DNA of 31,764 nt from the NCBI GenBank assembly GCA_039927815.1, contig JBDSUJ010000113.1, positions 1 through 31,764 of the forward strand, given 5' to 3'. The notes under the pieces are model-generated. The model worked only from the letters and a program-made list of their open reading frames with translations. It did no database searches and was not told where the DNA came from. Shown here one piece after another: positions 22,380 through 29,785 of this stretch (positions within the stretch are counted from its first letter, which is position 1; the number at the start of each line of letters is the position of its first letter). A program made the translations under genes and the position numbers. Source of the stretch: Croceibacterium_A sp039927815 (GTDB lineage Bacteria; Pseudomonadota; Alphaproteobacteria; Sphingomonadales; Sphingomonadaceae).

Positions 22380-23410
22380 GCCTTGACCCCTGCGCCGCGA
22401 ACTGCCTCGGCAGCCGGGTCGAGCGGCCAGCGCGGCCGGGCGCCGATATCGAGCGGGTCGGTCGCGAACCCGGCCTGCAAGCGCTCAATGCCGGCCCAGG
22501 CGATCATCGCGGCGTTGTCAGTACAGAGCGCCAGCGAAGGAGCAACAAAGCCTAATCCGTGACTTGCAGCCACTTGTTCGAGCGATGTGCGAACCTTGGT
22601 GTTGGCCGCGACCCCACCCGCCATAACCAGTGCGGTGACTTCCGCCATCGATCTAAGCGCGCGCTGCATCCGATCGACCAGGCAGTCGATGGCCGCCTGC
22701 TGGAAGCTGGCCGCGATGTCGGCGAGTTCGTATCGTCCGCTTTCGCGCGCGCGCAGGACCGCACTCTTGAGCCCGGCGAACGAGAAATGCGGTTCGGCGC
22801 TGCCGAGCAGCGGGCGCGGCAAGGGCACCGCGCGCGAGTCACCTTGCACGGCGAGGCGCTCGACGGCGGGTCCGCCTGGATAGCCTAGGCCGAGGAGTTT
22901 AGCGGTTTTGTCGAACGCTTCTCCCAAGGCATCATCGATCGTTGTCGCAACACGCTGATATTGCCCGACACCGGAAACCCGGAGGACCTGGCAATGCCCG
23001 CCGGAGACCAGCAGCAGTGCGAAGGGAAAGCACAAGTCCGGGTCTGCCAGCCGCGGCGAGAGCGCGTGGCCTTCGAGGTGGTTGATCGCGAGCAAGGGCT
23101 TGTCGCCCGCCATCGCCAGGGCCTTGGCCGTCACCAGGCCAACCATGACGCCGCCGATCAGGCCGGGCCCGGCGGTCGCGGCAATTGCGTCGCACTCGGT
23201 CAGCGACAGGCCCGCTTCGGCCAAGACGCGCGCGATTAACGGCGTCAGGCGTTCGACATGCGCCCGGGCGGCGATTTCGGGCACGACGCCGCCGTACGGG
23301 GCGTGTTCGCTATCCTGCGAGGCGATCGCTTGGGCGAGGATGCGGCGGTCGTCGGTGACCAGGGCCGCCGCAGTCTCGTCGCAGCTGCTCTCGATGCCCA
23401 GCACGATCAT
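22376..23410 (-). CDS. tsaD: tRNA N6-adenosine threonylcarbamoyltransferase
   Basis: A 344-residue ASKHA-fold enzyme that, with TsaB and TsaE, transfers threonylcarbamoyl to A37 of tRNAs reading ANN codons. It begins MIVLGIESSCDETAAALV and holds the metal-binding NHLEGH (H111, H115), EHAPYGGVVPEIAARAHVE, the phosphate loop ATAGPGLIGGVMVG, and near the C-terminus VMAGGVAANTKVR and CTDNAAMIAWAG. The length is normal. The ATG at 23410 is fixed by this conserved N-terminus; the open frame further upstream overlaps hemC on the other strand. It is divergent from hemC with only 46 bp between starts, a layout found in many alphaproteobacteria. Confidence 0.97.
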   Translation of the reverse strand: MIVLGIESSCDETAAALVTDDRRILAQAIASQDSEHAPYGGVVPEIAARAHVERLTPLIARVLAEAGLSLTECDAIAATAGPGLIGGVMVGLVTAKALAMAGDKPLLAINHLEGHALSPRLADPDLCFPFALLLVSGGHCQVLRVSGVGQYQRVATTIDDALGEAFDKTAKLLGLGYPGGPAVERLAVQGDSRAVPLPRPLLGSAEPHFSFAGLKSAVLRARESGRYELADIAASFQQAAIDCLVDRMQRALRSMAEVTALVMAGGVAANTKVRTSLEQVAASHGLGFVAPSLALCTDNAAMIAWAGIERLQAGFATDPLDIGARPRWPLDPAAEAVRGAGVKA

Positions 23411-23456
23411 GGCGGGTTCCACTGGACGCAAATGACACTTAGGGCAAGCGCACCCG

Positions 23457-24386
23457 ATGCCCAACGCCCCTCTCCTCAGGCTTGGAACGCGCCGCTCGCC
23501 GCTGGCCCTGGCGCAGGCCGAGGAAGCGCGTGCCCGGCTCTGCGCGGCGCATGGTTGGGCGCCCGCCATGATCGAGCTGGTCCCGGTGACCGCCAGCGGT
23601 GACAAGATTCAGGACCGCGCCCTGGCCGACATCGGCGGCAAGGCGCTGTGGACGCGCGAGCTCGATCAGTGGCTTGCCGAACGCCGCATTGATGCTGCGG
23701 TCCATTCGCTCAAGGACGTCGAGACGTGGCGACCCGACACGCTGTGTCTGGCGGCGATCCTGCCCCGGGCCGACAAGCGCGACGTGCTGATCGGGGCGGC
23801 GTCGCTCGCTGCCCTTAAGCAAGGCGCGCGCATCGGCACCAGCGCGCCGCGGCGGGCGGCGCAGGCGCTGCATGCGCGGCCGGACTGCACGGTGGTCATG
23901 TTTCGCGGCAATGTCGCGACCCGGCTGGCCAAGCTGGCGGCGGGCGAGGCGGACGCGACTTTCCTCGCCGCCGCCGGGCTTCTGCGCCTCGGCGAGACCG
24001 GCACCGGCCACCAGCTCGATCCTGTCGAATGGCTCCCGGCCCCGTCGCAGGGTGCGATTGCGATCGAGTGCCGCGCCGACAATATTGCCACCCGCGAATG
24101 GCTCGGCGCGATCGACCACGCGCCCTCGCGTGCCGAAGTCGAGGCGGAGCGGGCCTTGCTCGCCGCGCTCGGCGGGACCTGCCACAGCCCGGTCGGAGTC
24201 CTCTGCGACCTGACAGGCGACATGCTGGCAATGCGCGCGGCAATCTACAGTGAGGACGGGACCGAGCGGGTGGCGGGCCAGGAGACCTTTGCAATAAACG
24301 ACAGGACCGGCCCGGCGCACCTCGCTGCAGACCTGCTGGCGCGGGCGAGCGAGAAGGTTGCCGGGCACTTCACGGGTCCGCGATGA
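23457..24386 (+). CDS. hemC: hydroxymethylbilane synthase (porphobilinogen deaminase)
   Basis: A 309-residue cytoplasmic enzyme that joins four porphobilinogens into hydroxymethylbilane. It starts RLGTRRSPLALAQAEE and shows DIGGKALWTRELD, HSLKDVETW with catalytic D87, RADKRDVLIG, GTSAPRRAAQ, FRGNVATRL and APSQGAIAIECR. C242 in GGTCHSPVG anchors the dipyrromethane cofactor. All expected sites are present and the length is standard. The ATG at 23457 is 46 bp from the divergent tsaD start. The stop overlaps hemD (ATGA at 24383-24386), so consecutive tetrapyrrole steps are co-translated. Confidence 0.97.
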   Translation: MPNAPLLRLGTRRSPLALAQAEEARARLCAAHGWAPAMIELVPVTASGDKIQDRALADIGGKALWTRELDQWLAERRIDAAVHSLKDVETWRPDTLCLAAILPRADKRDVLIGAASLAALKQGARIGTSAPRRAAQALHARPDCTVVMFRGNVATRLAKLAAGEADATFLAAAGLLRLGETGTGHQLDPVEWLPAPSQGAIAIECRADNIATREWLGAIDHAPSRAEVEAERALLAALGGTCHSPVGVLCDLTGDMLAMRAAIYSEDGTERVAGQETFAINDRTGPAHLAADLLARASEKVAGHFTGPR

Positions 24387-25084
24387 CGCTGCCAATAATC
24401 GCCATTCGGCCCGAGCCGGGCTGCACGGCAACCGTCGCGGCGGGTGCCGTGCTCGGCCTGCGGATCGAGCGCTGGCCGCTGTTCGAAATCCGCGCGCGGG
24501 GGTGGGATTTGCCTCCGCTGGAAACGATCGATGCGCTGCTGATCGGCAGTGCCAATGCGCTGCATCATGGCGGCCCGGCGCTTGACCGGTTGCGCGACAA
24601 GCCGGTGTTGGCGGTGGGCGAGGTGACCGCGGCCGCCGCACGCGCGCGCGGCTTTGCCGTCGCCATGACCGGAACCGGCGGACTACAAAGCCTACTCGAC
24701 GGTATGGCCGGTCCGGTGCGGTTGTTGCGTCTGGCCGGTGACGACCACGTGTCGCTCATCGTCCCCCCGGCGATCAGCGTCGAGACGCGGATCGTCTACG
24801 CCAGCGTCGCACTGCCGATGCCAGCGGACCTGGCGAAGGTTCTGCGCACAGAAGCCGTGGTTCTGCTCCACTCGGGCGGGGCCGCACGCCACCTGGCCGA
24901 TCAATGCGCGCGATGCGGCGTGGCCAAAGGAGCCGTCGAGGTGGTGGCGCTGGCGCCGCGCGTGGCGGAGCTGGCTGGCGGCGGCTGGCGCTCGGTCCAA
25001 GTCGCCGACGAGCCGAGCGATGGCGCGCTGTTGGCTTTGGCAGCCGACCTGTGCCATGTTTCCCGTTCAGGCGAGGGACGCTGA
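24383..25084 (+). CDS. hemD: uroporphyrinogen-III synthase
   Basis: A 233-residue protein that cyclises hydroxymethylbilane to uroporphyrinogen III with inversion of ring D. HemD sequences vary widely, so recognition rests on position after hemC, length and weak family blocks: an N-terminal half with IAIRPEPG and ALLIGSANALHHGGP, the linker PVLAVGEVTAAAARARGF, and a second half with VLLHSGGAARHLADQ. The ATG overlaps the hemC stop, and its TGA shares one base with the ATG of the next gene. The domain is complete with no fusion. Confidence 0.9.
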   Translation: MTLPIIAIRPEPGCTATVAAGAVLGLRIERWPLFEIRARGWDLPPLETIDALLIGSANALHHGGPALDRLRDKPVLAVGEVTAAAARARGFAVAMTGTGGLQSLLDGMAGPVRLLRLAGDDHVSLIVPPAISVETRIVYASVALPMPADLAKVLRTEAVVLLHSGGAARHLADQCARCGVAKGAVEVVALAPRVAELAGGGWRSVQVADEPSDGALLALAADLCHVSRSGEGR

Positions 25085-25992
25085 TGTACGACGATCTTCC
25101 ACGGCGGACACCGGCGCCGGACCGCGCCCGAACGCCGATGCGGGCTATGATGGCGACCTCGCTGGTCGCCTTCCTGGGCGGCGCTGCCCTGATCTGGGCA
25201 TTGGCGGCTGACGGTCGGCTACCCGGCTGGCATCTGCGCGGGGATGAGCGCGCGGTGGCGGGTCCCGCAGAAGGCCATCTGCCTGTGGCCGCACCCTCCG
25301 CATCCAGCTCGGCCGCCGTCGAAGCGCACCAGGCGGCGCAAAAAGTCGCCCAGGTCGCGCAGGTCCAAGGCGGGCTCGACCAACGCGTCGCGGGCATGGA
25401 ACAGCGCATTACCAGGCTCGACCTTCAGGCCCAGGCCGCGGCCGGCAACGCATCGCGTGCCGAAGGTCTGCTAATCGCATTCGCCGCGCGCCGTGCGCTA
25501 GAGCGCGGTGCGCGACTGGGCTACCTCGAGGATCAATTGCGCCTGCGCTTCGCCGACTCCCGGCCAAACGCGGTGCAGACGGTGGTCGATGCCGCCAACG
25601 ATCCGGTCACGCTCGACCAGTTGGTGACGCGGCTCGGGCAGCTGTCACCCGACCTGGCGCGCAGGCCCGGAGCGCAGGGCATGTTGAGCTGGCTGTCGCG
25701 CGAGCTGTCGCAGATTTTTGTCGTCCGCCGCGCGGACGCGCCGTCACCGGCCACCGCCAATCGGATCGAGCGCGCCCGGTTGTTCCTGCGGACCGGACGG
25801 GCGGATCTCGCGGCAGATGAAATCCGCCGGCTGCCGAATTCCGGCAGTGCGGGCGACTGGATCGCCGATGCCGATCGCTATGCCAAGGCCGAGCGTGCCC
25901 TGGATTTGCTCGAGATGACGGCGATCGAAGCCCCGCGCGAACTGCGCGACGGGGCGGGCAAGCCGGTCGAGCAGGCGAGTCCGGTAGGTTAG
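25084..25992 (+). CDS. mitofilin-like inner-membrane protein (COG4223 type)
   Basis: A 302-residue protein with one membrane helix near 22-42 (MMATSLVAFLGGAALIWALA), then a periplasmic Ala/Gln-rich coiled coil at about 75-125 (AAQKVAQVAQVQGGLDQRVA...), then a helical C-terminal domain. The build and position after hemCD match the alphaproteobacterial COG4223 group, which is related to mitochondrial mitofilin/Mic60; older annotations call it HemX-like. A role in inner-membrane shaping or envelope contacts is known for some relatives, not shown here. The ATG at 25084 directly follows the hemD stop. The 3' end overlaps the convergent hydroxylase gene in TTAG. Confidence 0.8.
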   Translation: MYDDLPRRTPAPDRARTPMRAMMATSLVAFLGGAALIWALAADGRLPGWHLRGDERAVAGPAEGHLPVAAPSASSSAAVEAHQAAQKVAQVAQVQGGLDQRVAGMEQRITRLDLQAQAAAGNASRAEGLLIAFAARRALERGARLGYLEDQLRLRFADSRPNAVQTVVDAANDPVTLDQLVTRLGQLSPDLARRPGAQGMLSWLSRELSQIFVVRRADAPSPATANRIERARLFLRTGRADLAADEIRRLPNSGSAGDWIADADRYAKAERALDLLEMTAIEAPRELRDGAGKPVEQASPVG

Positions 25993-27203
25993 CCCTTCAG
26001 CAGCTCGGGCAATTCGCCCGAGACGCCGCGGGCTTCGTCCATGAACCAGTCTTTCAGCGGCGCTGTGCGCTGGACCATGCCCATCCCCAGGCGGCGAATC
26101 GCGCTCGGTACACGCCCTGGAATGCCGAACAGCCGGGTCAGTCCATCGGTCGCGAGTGCGACGGAAAAGCTGTCGAGCCCGCGCCAGCGCTCGTAACGCG
26201 CTAGCAATTGCGCATCGCCCGGCTCCAGCCCGAGCCGCGCGCCATCGGCGATCACTTCTACGAGCGCGCCGACATCGCGCAGCCCCAGGTTGAGTCCCTG
26301 GCCCGCGATCGGATGAATGCCGTGGGCGGCGTCGCCCACCAGCGCCAGTCGGTCGGCGGTGATCCGCGCGGTGTGATGAAAGCCGAGCGGATAAGAACTG
26401 CGCGGTCCATCCACCGTGACCCCGCCCAAGACCCCATGCAGCCGCTTTTCCACTTCGTGGACGAAGGCGCGGTCGGACAGCTTGAGCACCCCTTCGGCAT
26501 CGCGTTCGGCAACCGTCCACACCAGCGCGCTGCGGTGGCGGCCCGTCCCATCGTCAAGCAGTGGCAGCAGCGCGAAGGGCCCTGCCGGATAGAAAATTTC
26601 CCATGCGACATGGTCGTGCGGCCGTCCATGCGTGAGCACCGTAATCACCGCGCGATGGCGATAATCCCACTTGGCGACTGCAATCCCGGCTTCTTCACGC
26701 GTCGGCGAGTTGCGCCCTTCGGCGGCGATCATCAGCGCGGCGTCCAACAGCATGCCATCGGCCAGCGCTGCCGAAACGCCGAACTCGCCGCGCGTGCGCG
26801 ACATGACCTGCGCGGGGGCGTGCCAGGCGATCAGCGGCTGCTCCCGGGCCGCCTCGAACAGCGCCAGCCGCAGCGTGCGGTTGGGGAACATCCGCCCGAG
26901 CGAGCCTTCGTGCGGCGCGGGTTCAAAGTCGATTCGGCCGGGCTTCATACCATCGGTCACCGCGATCTTCGCGATCGGGCAGGCGAGAGGCTCGAGCCGG
27001 TCGGTGAGGCCGAGGTTGCCGAACAGATTCCAGCTGGCGGTCGAGATTGCGCTGGCGCGGCCGTCGAATCCGTCGGCAGTCAGCTCGGCCGGATCGGCCC
27101 GGTCGACCACGTGGCTCGACAGGCCCTTTCGGGCCGCCGCCAGCGCCAGCGTCATGCCGACGAGGCCGCCGCCGAGGATCAGGAGGTCGCGCTTGTCCGC
27201 CAT
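25989..27203 (-). CDS. UbiH/UbiF/VisC/COQ6-family FAD-dependent hydroxylase
   Basis: A 404-residue flavoprotein monooxygenase that most likely hydroxylates the ring of a ubiquinone precursor. FAD-binding sites are visible: LLILGGGLVGMTLALAAARK (ADP-binding Rossmann motif, 11-16), DGFDGRASAIS, the DG-type block ALMIAAEGRNSPTRE, and the GD motif LALVGDAAHGIHPIAGQGLN. The length is typical. Which ring position it modifies (UbiH, UbiF, UbiI or UbiL) cannot be read from sequence alone. The ATG at 27203 follows from the Rossmann motif; a GTG at 27230 is in frame but would run up to the divergent dsbD start. Confidence 0.9.
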   Translation of the reverse strand: MADKRDLLILGGGLVGMTLALAAARKGLSSHVVDRADPAELTADGFDGRASAISTASWNLFGNLGLTDRLEPLACPIAKIAVTDGMKPGRIDFEPAPHEGSLGRMFPNRTLRLALFEAAREQPLIAWHAPAQVMSRTRGEFGVSAALADGMLLDAALMIAAEGRNSPTREEAGIAVAKWDYRHRAVITVLTHGRPHDHVAWEIFYPAGPFALLPLLDDGTGRHRSALVWTVAERDAEGVLKLSDRAFVHEVEKRLHGVLGGVTVDGPRSSYPLGFHHTARITADRLALVGDAAHGIHPIAGQGLNLGLRDVGALVEVIADGARLGLEPGDAQLLARYERWRGLDSFSVALATDGLTRLFGIPGRVPSAIRRLGMGMVQRTAPLKDWFMDEARGVSGELPELLKG

Positions 27204-27231
27204 GGCAACCGGCCGTAGAGCCTCCCCCACG

Positions 27232-29265
27232 ATGGACGCAAGCCCGATGCCTGTCCTGAGAGCTTGGCTTGCGCTTGTCGTGCTGTGCTTCGCAGTTCCG
27301 ACGTGGGCGCAAGTCGCCGCGCCGCCTCAGGCAAAGCACATGGCTGCCGAACTCGCGGTCGAGGGTCCGGTCCGGCCGGGCACCACGCTGACCCTGGCGC
27401 TGCATTTTACGCCCCAGCCGGGGTGGCACGGATACTGGTCGAACCCGGGCGACGCCGGCCTGGGCATGCGCCTGGCTTGGCGGCTGCCTGCGGGGTGGAC
27501 GGCGGGCGAACCGCTGTATCCGGTGCCGCACAAGTTGCTGATCGCGAACCTGATGAACCACGTTTACGAGGGCGAATACGCCGTCCTCGTGCCGATTTCG
27601 GTCCCGGCCGGCGCGGCCGTTGCCAATCTTGCGCCGATCGAGGTCAAGGGCGACTGGCTGGTCTGCACCGACCAGATCTGCGTTCCCGAGACGACCAGCC
27701 TGAGCTTACGCGTCGGCGGCCAGACGCCGCCCGATCGCCGCTTCGATGCGTGGCGCGCGGCCCTGCCGCCGCTGCTCGACCGACCGGCGACGTTTGCGCT
27801 GACCCCCGACCGCGTGCGCATCGCCATCCCGTTGCCGGCCAGTCTGAAGCTGACCGAGCCGCATGTCTTCATGCGCACCGAGCAATTGGTCGACTACGCC
27901 GCAACGCAGATCTTCACGCGCGACGGCGATGTGCTAGTGGCCGAGATCCCGCGCAAGGGATTGGCCACCACGATCCCGAGCGTGTCGGCTATCCTCAAGC
28001 TCGACGATGCCGGTAACGGGGTGACGTTCGCTGCACACCCCGGAGTGGTACCCGCCGGCGGAGCGCCTTTGGGCGGTGCGGCCGGCGCGCCCGGCCCCTT
28101 GTGGGTGCTGATTGGTGCGGCGTTTCTCGGCGGGCTGATCCTCAACCTGATGCCGTGCGTGTTCCCGATCCTCAGCCTCAAGGCGCTGTCGCTGGCGCGC
28201 GCCGGGGAAAGCCAGGCACACGCCAAGGCGGAAGGGGTGGCGTATACCGCGGGGGTCGTGCTGGCGTGCATGGCGCTGGGCGCGGTACTGCTCGGTCTGC
28301 GCGCGGCCGGCAGCGAGATCGGCTGGGCGTTCCAGTTGCAGGAACCGGGCGTGGTCGTGGCGCTGCTGGTGCTGGCCGTGGCGATCACCGCCAACCTCGC
28401 CGGGCTGTACGAGCTGCCATCGCTGTCGTTTACCGGCAAGGGCGGACGTTCGAACGCTTTTGCCACCGGGCTGCTGGCGGCTTTCGTTGCGACCCCGTGC
28501 ACCGGTCCGTTCATGGCCGCCGCGATGGGCGCGGCGCTGCTGCTGCCATGGTGGGAGGGGCTGTTGCTGTTCGCGGCGCTCGGCTTCGGGCTGGCACTGC
28601 CGTTCCTCGCCCTTGGGTTTGTGCCGCCGCTGCGCCGGCTGCTGCCCAAACCGGGTCGATGGATGGAGACCTTCCGCCACATCCTGGCCGTGCCGATGGG
28701 GCTTACGGCGCTGGCGCTGCTGTGGCTCACGTGGCGGCTCGGGGGTCTGAATTTTGCTTTTATCGCCATGGCGGTCGGGCTCGCCGCCGTGGCGATCCTG
28801 ACCGCGCTCCATCGCGGTTACGGCTGGCGCGCAGCCGCGGCCGCAGTGGCTGGAGTCACTCTGTTCGCGGCACTTGCCTTGCCGAACAGTTATCGCCCAT
28901 CCGTGGCCGATGCCGGCAGCGAGGTGATCGCCGCGCAGCCGTTCAGCGAGGCGGCCCTTGCGCAGGCTCGGGCCACGGGCAAGCCGGTGTTCGTGTGGTT
29001 CACCGCGGACTGGTGCCTGACGTGCAAGGTCAACGAAAACGTGGCGATCGAACGCGAAGGCACTCGTGATGCCTTCGCCAAGGCGGGAGTGATTCCCATC
29101 AAAGGCGACTGGACTCGCCGCGACCCGGCGATCACGCGCTTCCTAACCGCGCACGGCGTAGCCGGGGTGCCGCTTTACTTGTGGTATGCGCCTGGCAAGG
29201 ACGGCGACGTCCTGCCCCAAATACTGGCCCCCGACACCCTTATCGAGCGGGCGCGGGCAAGCTAG
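27232..29265 (+). CDS. dsbD: DsbD-type thiol:disulfide interchange protein
   Basis: A 677-residue inner-membrane protein that passes electrons from cytoplasmic thioredoxin to periplasmic thiol proteins. It has a signal peptide (about 7-27), an N-terminal periplasmic domain with C145 and C150 (VCTDQICVPE), a transmembrane domain of about eight helices with the paired cysteines C309 (LMPCVFPILSLK) and C423 (TPCTGPFM), and a C-terminal thioredoxin domain with C595-C598 (DWCLTCK). All three redox pairs are present. The N-terminal domain is of the longer ScsB-like kind, so ScsB is an alternative name. A second ATG at 27247 gives a tidier signal peptide; neither start has a strong ribosome-binding site. 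The gene's end overlaps the convergent lipoprotein gene by 26 bp. Confidence 0.9.
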   Translation: MDASPMPVLRAWLALVVLCFAVPTWAQVAAPPQAKHMAAELAVEGPVRPGTTLTLALHFTPQPGWHGYWSNPGDAGLGMRLAWRLPAGWTAGEPLYPVPHKLLIANLMNHVYEGEYAVLVPISVPAGAAVANLAPIEVKGDWLVCTDQICVPETTSLSLRVGGQTPPDRRFDAWRAALPPLLDRPATFALTPDRVRIAIPLPASLKLTEPHVFMRTEQLVDYAATQIFTRDGDVLVAEIPRKGLATTIPSVSAILKLDDAGNGVTFAAHPGVVPAGGAPLGGAAGAPGPLWVLIGAAFLGGLILNLMPCVFPILSLKALSLARAGESQAHAKAEGVAYTAGVVLACMALGAVLLGLRAAGSEIGWAFQLQEPGVVVALLVLAVAITANLAGLYELPSLSFTGKGGRSNAFATGLLAAFVATPCTGPFMAAAMGAALLLPWWEGLLLFAALGFGLALPFLALGFVPPLRRLLPKPGRWMETFRHILAVPMGLTALALLWLTWRLGGLNFAFIAMAVGLAAVAILTALHRGYGWRAAAAAVAGVTLFAALALPNSYRPSVADAGSEVIAAQPFSEAALAQARATGKPVFVWFTADWCLTCKVNENVAIEREGTRDAFAKAGVIPIKGDWTRRDPAITRFLTAHGVAGVPLYLWYAPGKDGDVLPQILAPDTLIERARAS

Positions 29266-29785
29266 GCGCGGGAGCCGGGGCCGGTTTGGGGCTCTCCGCG
29301 CGGCACCGGTCAATGAATTCGCCTGGCATCGGGCTCGCGGCTATCAGCAGCGAACCGCCGCCCGGAAGCGTCGCTTCAAGGCGCCCGGAATGAAACACCT
29401 CGAGTTGCGTGTCGCCTAGGGGAACGTCGCCTTGCCAGCGCGCTTCGCCCCCTACGTTCGCCGCCTGGAGCACGAACCGCGCGTTGGGCCCACCTAGTAC
29501 CGGGAACAGCGCGCTTTCGCCCGGGCGAGAAAAGACGTGACGGATTATGCGCAGCCGGTCGAGCCGGCACTCGAGCGTCAGCAGCGGCTTTTCGCCCAGG
29601 AGCGCAAACACGATCGCCCGACCGTCCGCGCTGCCGGTCCATGCGGCGTTCGTGGTGTCGGGCGCGGACACCGGCTGTTCCGGACCCGCCTTCGCCCGCG
29701 CCAGTTCGATCCGCTGCATCGGGGTGTCCACGCGCTGGCACCCGACGAGCAGTAGCCCGATGAGCGGAGCGATCCTCGGCGTCAC
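29240..29785 (-). CDS. putative lipoprotein of unknown function
   Basis: A 181-residue exported protein with signal sequence and lipobox LLLVGC, so the mature N-terminal Cys should be lipid-modified. The remainder has beta-rich character (AIVFALLGEKPLLTLECRLD, then SLLIAASPMPGEFIDRC) and a Pro/Ala-rich C-terminus (PKPAPAPAPSLPAPAR). Two further cysteines may pair. I do not recognise a named family. The chosen start is the GTG at 29785, whose GTGA overlaps the uvrB stop and which has GGAAG 8 nt upstream; a GTG three codons earlier is also possible. It is co-transcribed with uvrB by position only. Confidence 0.68.
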   Translation of the reverse strand: MTPRIAPLIGLLLVGCQRVDTPMQRIELARAKAGPEQPVSAPDTTNAAWTGSADGRAIVFALLGEKPLLTLECRLDRLRIIRHVFSRPGESALFPVLGGPNARFVLQAANVGGEARWQGDVPLGDTQLEVFHSGRLEATLPGGGSLLIAASPMPGEFIDRCRAESPKPAPAPAPSLPAPAR

